Positions 5,305 to 7,307 of a DNA stretch of 7,307 nucleotides are shown here, one piece after another. Each line of letters begins with the position of its first letter. The first letter of the stretch is position 1. The position numbers and the translations under genes are program-made. The notes below the pieces were generated by a model, which was not told the origin of the DNA, ran no database searches, and saw nothing but the letters and a program-made list of their open reading frames with translations. Source of the stretch: an uncultured Sphingomonadales bacterium. GTDB taxonomy: Bacteria > Pseudomonadota > Alphaproteobacteria > Sphingomonadales > Sphingomonadaceae. The DNA lies in assembly GCA_903828025.1 (NCBI GenBank), contig CAIKKO010000046.1, positions 1-7,307 of the forward strand. The letters run 5' to 3'.

Positions 5305-6690
5305 ATGACTCCAGCCGGACCAATCCGGGCACGCAGCGATGGCGGCGATCAGCTGATTGCGGCCGATGAGCCGCTCGCCGGGCTGCAGGTCCGCTGCGGC
5401 GGCGATCTGCCCGGTGCCATTGCCTTGCCCGCGCTGCTCGCGCTGGTGCGCCGGGCGCGCCGGACTCAGCAACCGGTTGCGCGTGCGATCCTCTCGGTGG
5501 ACGAGGGGCGGCCGGTTTCGGCCTGGGCGGTTGTCACGCCTGAGGGCGAAGGCACGTCGATAGAACTCAGCCAATGGCGGCTGGGGGATGAGGCCGCGAC
5601 CGACGTGCCGGCATCCGAAGCGCTGCTGCGCCAGTTGGCAGAGGCTCAGATCCTGCTCGACGCGGAGCAGCGGGTCATCACCGCCGACGTGCGGGCGCCC
5701 GATCTTGCGGAGCTGGCGGCGGCACTTTCCGCTGGCGCCGGGCGGTACTGGACCGATTTCGTCAAAGTGGACCGCGTTGGCGATCTGATCACCGCGCGCC
5801 ACCAGCCGCTGCACTGGCGGCTGCTCGATGATGCGCCGTTCACGGCAGACGGTTCGACGCGGCCATGGCGTGCGCGGATCTTGCCGCGTGTGCGCGGCGG
5901 GTTCGAACTGCTGATGCTGCCCGCGGCGATCGAGGCCTTGCCCGCCATCGACCAGCCGGAGGCCGCGCCAGAGCAGGACGCCGAGGACGGGAACCTGGGG
6001 CCTCAACCGGGCTTGAACCGCCTGCTCGGCCGTGATCTGGCCCCGGCATTGCGGCAGCCGATCACGCGTATCATCGCCAATGCCGAGACGATCCGGACCC
6101 GGCTCGCCGGGCCACTGGCCGATGAATACGCCAGTTATGCCAGCGATATTGCCGAGGCTGGGCGCCATCTGATGAGCCTGATCGAAGACCTTGCCGACCT
6201 TGAGGCGGTGGAAGCGCCCGGTTTTGCACCCGCGCCCGATCAGATTGATCTCGGCGACTGCGCACGCCGCGCAGCGGGTATCCTCTCGGTCCGTGCGCAG
6301 GAGCGCCGGATCACGCTGCACACGCCGGACGCCGCGGTGAAAGTCCCGGCCATCGGCGAATTCCGCCGGGTGCTGCAGGTCCTGCTCAATTTGCTGAGCA
6401 ATGCCATCCGCTACAGCCCGGAAGGCTCGGCGGTTACGCTTGATGTCGGCGAGAGGCCTGCCGGTGCGTGGATTTCCGTGCGCGATGAGGGTCAGGGGCT
6501 GTCCGCCGATCAGGCGGCGCGGGTCTTCGACAAGTTCGAGCGGCTTGGTCGGAGCGGTGATGGCGGCACGGGTCTTGGCCTATACATCTCGCGGCGTCTC
6601 GCCCGGGCCATGGGCGGCGATCTGGCCGTGACGAGCCAGCCCGGCGAGGGCGCGTGCTTCGAACTCAGCCTGCCGACAGACCGCAGCTAG
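5305..6690 (+). CDS. Soluble histidine-kinase-like protein with Pro replacing the H-box histidine
   Basis: A 461-residue protein with no membrane segment. The start is ATG 5305, with AAGG at 5291-5294 ten bases upstream; open frame extends further up but only inside the preceding gene. Residues 1-215 are a poorly conserved sensor region; from about 113 (QILLDAEQRVITAD) it resembles a PAS domain. An acidic linker (215-232) precedes a HisKA-like helical pair at 233-300: DLAPALRQPITRI aligns with the canonical SHELRTPLTRI, putting Pro247 (CCG at 6043-6045) where the phosphoacceptor His should be. The ATPase domain is intact: N box with N362 and N366 (NLLSNAIRYSP), G1 DEGQG (394-398), FDKFERL, and G2 GGTGLGLYIS (420-429). 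It should bind ATP but not autophosphorylate in the normal way. DivL, in which Tyr replaces His, is a known precedent within the CtrA network; orthology is not claimed. It overlaps the convergent small gene at its stop. Confidence 0.88.
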   Translation: MTPAGPIRARSDGGDQLIAADEPLAGLQVRCGGDLPGAIALPALLALVRRARRTQQPVARAILSVDEGRPVSAWAVVTPEGEGTSIELSQWRLGDEAATDVPASEALLRQLAEAQILLDAEQRVITADVRAPDLAELAAALSAGAGRYWTDFVKVDRVGDLITARHQPLHWRLLDDAPFTADGSTRPWRARILPRVRGGFELLMLPAAIEALPAIDQPEAAPEQDAEDGNLGPQPGLNRLLGRDLAPALRQPITRIIANAETIRTRLAGPLADEYASYASDIAEAGRHLMSLIEDLADLEAVEAPGFAPAPDQIDLGDCARRAAGILSVRAQERRITLHTPDAAVKVPAIGEFRRVLQVLLNLLSNAIRYSPEGSAVTLDVGERPAGAWISVRDEGQGLSADQAARVFDKFERLGRSGDGGTGLGLYISRRLARAMGGDLAVTSQPGEGACFELSLPTDRS

Positions 6691-6878
6691 CGGCGGCGCT
6701 GCGCCAGCACCAGAAGTCCGGCACCGGCCAGCGCCAGCAATCCCCCCCAGAGGATCCATTGGCGCTGCGCCAGCATGAAGCTGGAAGCCGGCCACATGAT
6801 GATGCCCGCGCCCTGGCCCATCCAGAGCAGCCCCATGAGCAAGGCCGCGACTCCGAAGATTCGCAATACTATCGTCAT
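6687..6878 (-). CDS. Small two-helix membrane protein, conserved hypothetical
   Basis: A 63-residue protein with two transmembrane helices, at about 5-30 (LRIFGVAALLMGLLWMGQGA and on) and 40-58 (WILWGGLLALAGAGLLVLA), joined by a loop with WPASSFM and ending in a basic tail RRR. Short proteins with a similar 'GLLW-GQG...WPxSSFM' pattern are common hypothetical genes in alphaproteobacteria, as far as I remember, and have no known function. Start ATG 6878 has a GAGG motif (minus strand, 6891-6888) nine bases upstream. It lies 36 bases downstream of gltA on the same strand, so it is probably the last gene of the gltA transcript. Its TAG overlaps the stop of the convergent kinase-like gene. Both helices end in the same LAQR motif, encoded by an exact 15-base repeat. 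Confidence 0.8.
   Translation of the reverse strand: MTIVLRIFGVAALLMGLLWMGQGAGIIMWPASSFMLAQRQWILWGGLLALAGAGLLVLAQRRR
6695..6775. repeat. Exact 15-base direct repeat inside the small membrane gene
   Basis: GGCGCTGCGCCAGCA occurs at 6695-6709 and again at 6761-6775, exactly 66 bases (22 codons) apart and in the same reading frame. On the coding strand both copies read Leu-Ala-Gln-Arg at the end of a membrane helix. Each copy also contains the near-palindrome GGCGCTGCGCC. Confidence 0.6.
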
Positions 6879-6887
6879 GGGCCTGAT

Positions 6888-6891
6888 CCTC
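6888..6891 (-). promoter_or_regulatory. Shine-Dalgarno of the small membrane gene
   Basis: On the minus strand the sequence CCAGAGGATC precedes the ATG at 6878. Its GAGG core is nine bases from the start codon, supporting both the start and the reality of this short gene. Confidence 0.5.
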
Positions 6892-6914
6892 TGGATGGGA
6901 AGCGCGAGTGAAGC

Positions 6915-7307
6915 TCAGCGTTCGCTGACGGGAACGTAGTCGCGCGCGGTCGGCCCGGTGTAGAGCTGGCGCGGACGGCCGATCTTCTGGCCGGGATCGC
7001 TGATCATTTCGTTCCATTGTGCCACCCAGCCCACCGTGCGGGCCAGCGCGAAGAGCACCGTGAACATCGTGACCGGGAAGCCGATCGCCGAGAGGATGAT
7101 CCCCGAATAGAAATCGACGTTGGGGAACAGCTTCTTCTCGATGAAGTAGGGATCGCTCAGCGCCAGTTCTTCAAGCCGCAGCGCGGTTTCGAACAGCGGA
7201 TCGGTGACCTTCAGCGCGGCGAACACTTCGCGTACGGTCTTCTGCATCACGGTCGCGCGCGGATCGTAGTTCTTGTAGACGCGGTGGCCAAAGCCCATCA
7301 GGCGGAA
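6915..7307 (-). CDS. gltA: Citrate synthase, type II, C-terminal part
   Basis: Citrate synthase condenses acetyl-CoA and oxaloacetate to citrate, the entry step of the TCA cycle, in the cytoplasm. The 130 C-terminal residues are visible; the start lies beyond the right edge. GFGHRVYKNYDPRA near the edge carries a catalytic His (CAC at 7286-7284, equivalent to E. coli His305). KKLFPNVDFYSG carries the catalytic Asp (GAT at 7115-7113, equivalent to E. coli Asp362). MFTVLFALARTVGWVAQW and RPRQLYTG are further hallmarks of the hexameric, NADH-sensitive type II enzymes of Gram-negative bacteria. The end DYVPVSER followed by TGA at 6915 is normal for the family, so the C-terminus is complete. It is followed after 36 bases by a small membrane protein gene on the same strand. 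No terminator is visible between them. Confidence 0.97.
   Translation of the reverse strand, partial: FRLMGFGHRVYKNYDPRATVMQKTVREVFAALKVTDPLFETALRLEELALSDPYFIEKKLFPNVDFYSGIILSAIGFPVTMFTVLFALARTVGWVAQWNEMISDPGQKIGRPRQLYTGPTARDYVPVSER

Noticed and set aside
5098..6321. Minus-strand open frame of 407 codons
   Set aside because: Antisense to the kinase-like gene, which carries unmistakable N, G1 and G2 boxes on the plus strand.
6691..6710. Terminator for the kinase-like gene formed by GGCGC-T-GCGCC
   Set aside because: The palindrome has almost no loop and no T tract, it is coding sequence of the small membrane gene, and it recurs at 6761 as part of a coding repeat.

Overview
The window looks like chromosomal DNA from a high-GC alphaproteobacterium, most likely a member of the Sphingomonadales (Novosphingobium/Erythrobacter type). 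The citrate synthase C-terminus is of the proteobacterial type II form. The other genes resemble conserved but poorly characterised sphingomonad genes that I recognise from memory only. I see no rRNA, tRNA, insertion sequence, phage gene, CRISPR array or other sign of recent transfer.

Layout. (1) Positions 1-2468, minus strand: most of a very long, two-membrane-segment coiled-coil protein whose C-terminus lies outside the window. (2) A 70-base divergent intergenic region with a perfect TTAA-N7-TTAA palindrome, the full CtrA consensus. (3) Plus strand: a small Hpt-fold protein in which the phosphorylatable His is Met, then a two-part protein with a nucleotidyltransferase-like N-terminus and a polytopic membrane C-terminus, both parts apparently degenerate at catalytic positions. 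(4) A 107-base gap (4210-4316) with two hairpins and a second, near-perfect CtrA-type site (CTAA-N7-TTAA). (5) Plus strand: an all-helical conserved protein of unknown function, then a soluble histidine-kinase-like protein with intact ATP-binding N, G1 and G2 boxes but Pro where the H-box His should be. (6) Minus strand, convergent: a 63-residue two-helix membrane protein whose stop codon shares the palindrome CTAG with the kinase stop, and upstream of it the 3' part of gltA.

How the parts may work together. gltA and the small membrane gene form one ordinary transcription unit. The other five genes sit in two plus-strand units and one divergent minus-strand gene, and CtrA-like boxes lie in both upstream regions. 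The two phosphorelay-type proteins (histidine kinase and Hpt) both lack the phosphoacceptor histidine. My inference is a CtrA-controlled signalling or envelope module that uses phosphorelay folds as binding or ATP-sensing scaffolds, comparable in principle to the non-canonical kinase DivL. This is a hypothesis: the sequence shows the sites and the missing residues, not the function.
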